Shown one piece after another: positions 63,742 through 64,000 of a stretch of 64,000 bases of DNA; position 1 is the stretch's first letter; every line of letters starts with the position of its first letter. Made by a program: the position numbers and the translations under genes. Origin of the DNA: Saccharopolyspora soli (GTDB lineage: Bacteria > Actinomycetota > Actinomycetes > Mycobacteriales > Pseudonocardiaceae); the NCBI RefSeq assembly GCF_022678645.1, contig NZ_JALBWV010000008.1, positions 62,001 through 126,000 of the forward strand, written 5' to 3'. Under the pieces are notes generated by a model that was not told the origin of the DNA, did no database searches, and saw only the letters and a list, made by a program, of their open reading frames with translations.

Positions 63742-63916
63742 TCAGTTGTCGCGGACGCGGGTGGTCAGCTCGGCACCGATCTGGACGAGCAGCCGCCTGC
63801 TCAGCTCGGGATCGGCCGCGCATCTCGGGGCGCGGTCGGTAAGACCGTAGACGGCGGAGAATCCCGCCGCAGACCATTGATCGGCGTTGCCAGCGGAATT
63901 GGCCTGCGAGCGGCGT
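63742..63916 (-). CDS. C-terminal part of an unidentified protein (truncated)
   Basis: An open minus-strand frame with good codon bias ends in a TGA at 63742-63744 and reads DQWSAAGFSAVYGLTDRAPR followed by DPELSRRLLVQIGAELTTR. It runs upstream into the low-complexity tract, where the sequence is unreliable. It sits 9 bp before the dehalogenase and would be co-transcribed. A regulator or small enzyme is possible; not identified. Confidence 0.45.
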
Positions 63917-63986
63917 GGGGGTGGGGGGGGGGGGGGGGGGGGCGCGCGCCCCCCCCCCCCCCGCCCCCCCCCCCCCGCGCCCCCCC
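63917..63986. repeat. Poly-G/poly-C low-complexity tract, probable assembly artefact
   Basis: A run of about 24 G interrupted by one T, GCGCGCG, then C-runs with occasional G. No coding or regulatory reading is credible. G-runs like this are common two-colour-sequencing or contig-end artefacts. Confidence 0.8.
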
Positions 63987-64000
63987 ACGACCCTGATGTG

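Overview
The window is high-GC DNA with strong G/C third-position bias, frequent GTG starts, ATGA/GTGA gene overlaps, IdeR/DmdR-type iron boxes, Tat signals and many TetR/LacI/XRE/HxlR regulators. This fits a filamentous actinomycete, most likely of the Pseudonocardiaceae (Saccharopolyspora/Amycolatopsis type); the genus is inferred only. No tRNA, rRNA, CRISPR array or intact transposase was seen. The last ~85 bases are a G-run/C-run tract that looks like an assembly artefact at a contig end.

Region 1 (1-18.3 kb) is mixed chromosomal content. It holds a secreted isoaspartyl peptidase/asparaginase, an XRE regulator co-transcribed with a glycosyltransferase-like/left-handed-beta-helix fusion, and a carbohydrate island (LacI repressor divergent from an ACS-type MFS transporter, a rhamnonate-dehydratase-like enolase and a GH13 alpha-glucosidase). 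It continues with a Tat-exported metallophosphoesterase, a TetR/SDR pair sharing an operator, and a 1150-residue secreted fusion of a phosphodiester-glycosidase domain with a metallophosphoesterase.

Region 2 (18.6-49.6 kb) is the centrepiece: a hydroxamate siderophore locus. It contains an N-hydroxyornithine formyltransferase, an ornithine N5-monooxygenase, a siderophore-binding lipoprotein, a 4513-residue tetramodular NRPS (Cstart-A-T-C-A-T-C-A-T-C-A-T-C) and an MbtH protein. After an interruption (cupin, NmrA-like protein, NACHT protein) come a heterodimeric ABC exporter, an amidohydrolase with its own iron box, and a FecCD/FecCD/ATPase importer. Adenylation codes read by eye are DVWAVGAVNK, DVWHFSLVDK (Ser), DMENLGLINK (N5-hydroxyornithine) and DVFILGAVNK. 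With a formyltransferase in place of an acetyltransferase and a terminal C domain in place of a thioesterase, the predicted product is a diketopiperazine tetrapeptide of the erythrochelin/foroxymithine type, most likely foroxymithine-like. Four or five iron boxes link synthesis, export, uptake and a possible deformylase.

Unusual points inside the cluster are: an in-frame 81-nt insertion in adenylation domain 3 that carries a near-perfect 21-bp-arm palindrome related to two intergenic copies; loss of the second His of HHxxxDG in the third and terminal C domains; and an exporter pair in which one composite ATP site is destroyed from both sides.

Region 3 (49.8-64 kb) is again mixed: a Tat-exported PHP phosphoesterase, a solitary primase-polymerase, a PEP-mutase-like protein, a MEKHLA protein, a VC0807-like membrane protein with an overlapping leader ORF, a ketopantoate-reductase-like protein, an HxlR regulator with lipocalin-like and DUF302 genes, a frameshifted MFS remnant, a TetR/MBL-hydrolase pair, a methyltransferase, a MOSC protein, an MFS efflux protein and a haloacetate dehalogenase with its full catalytic set.
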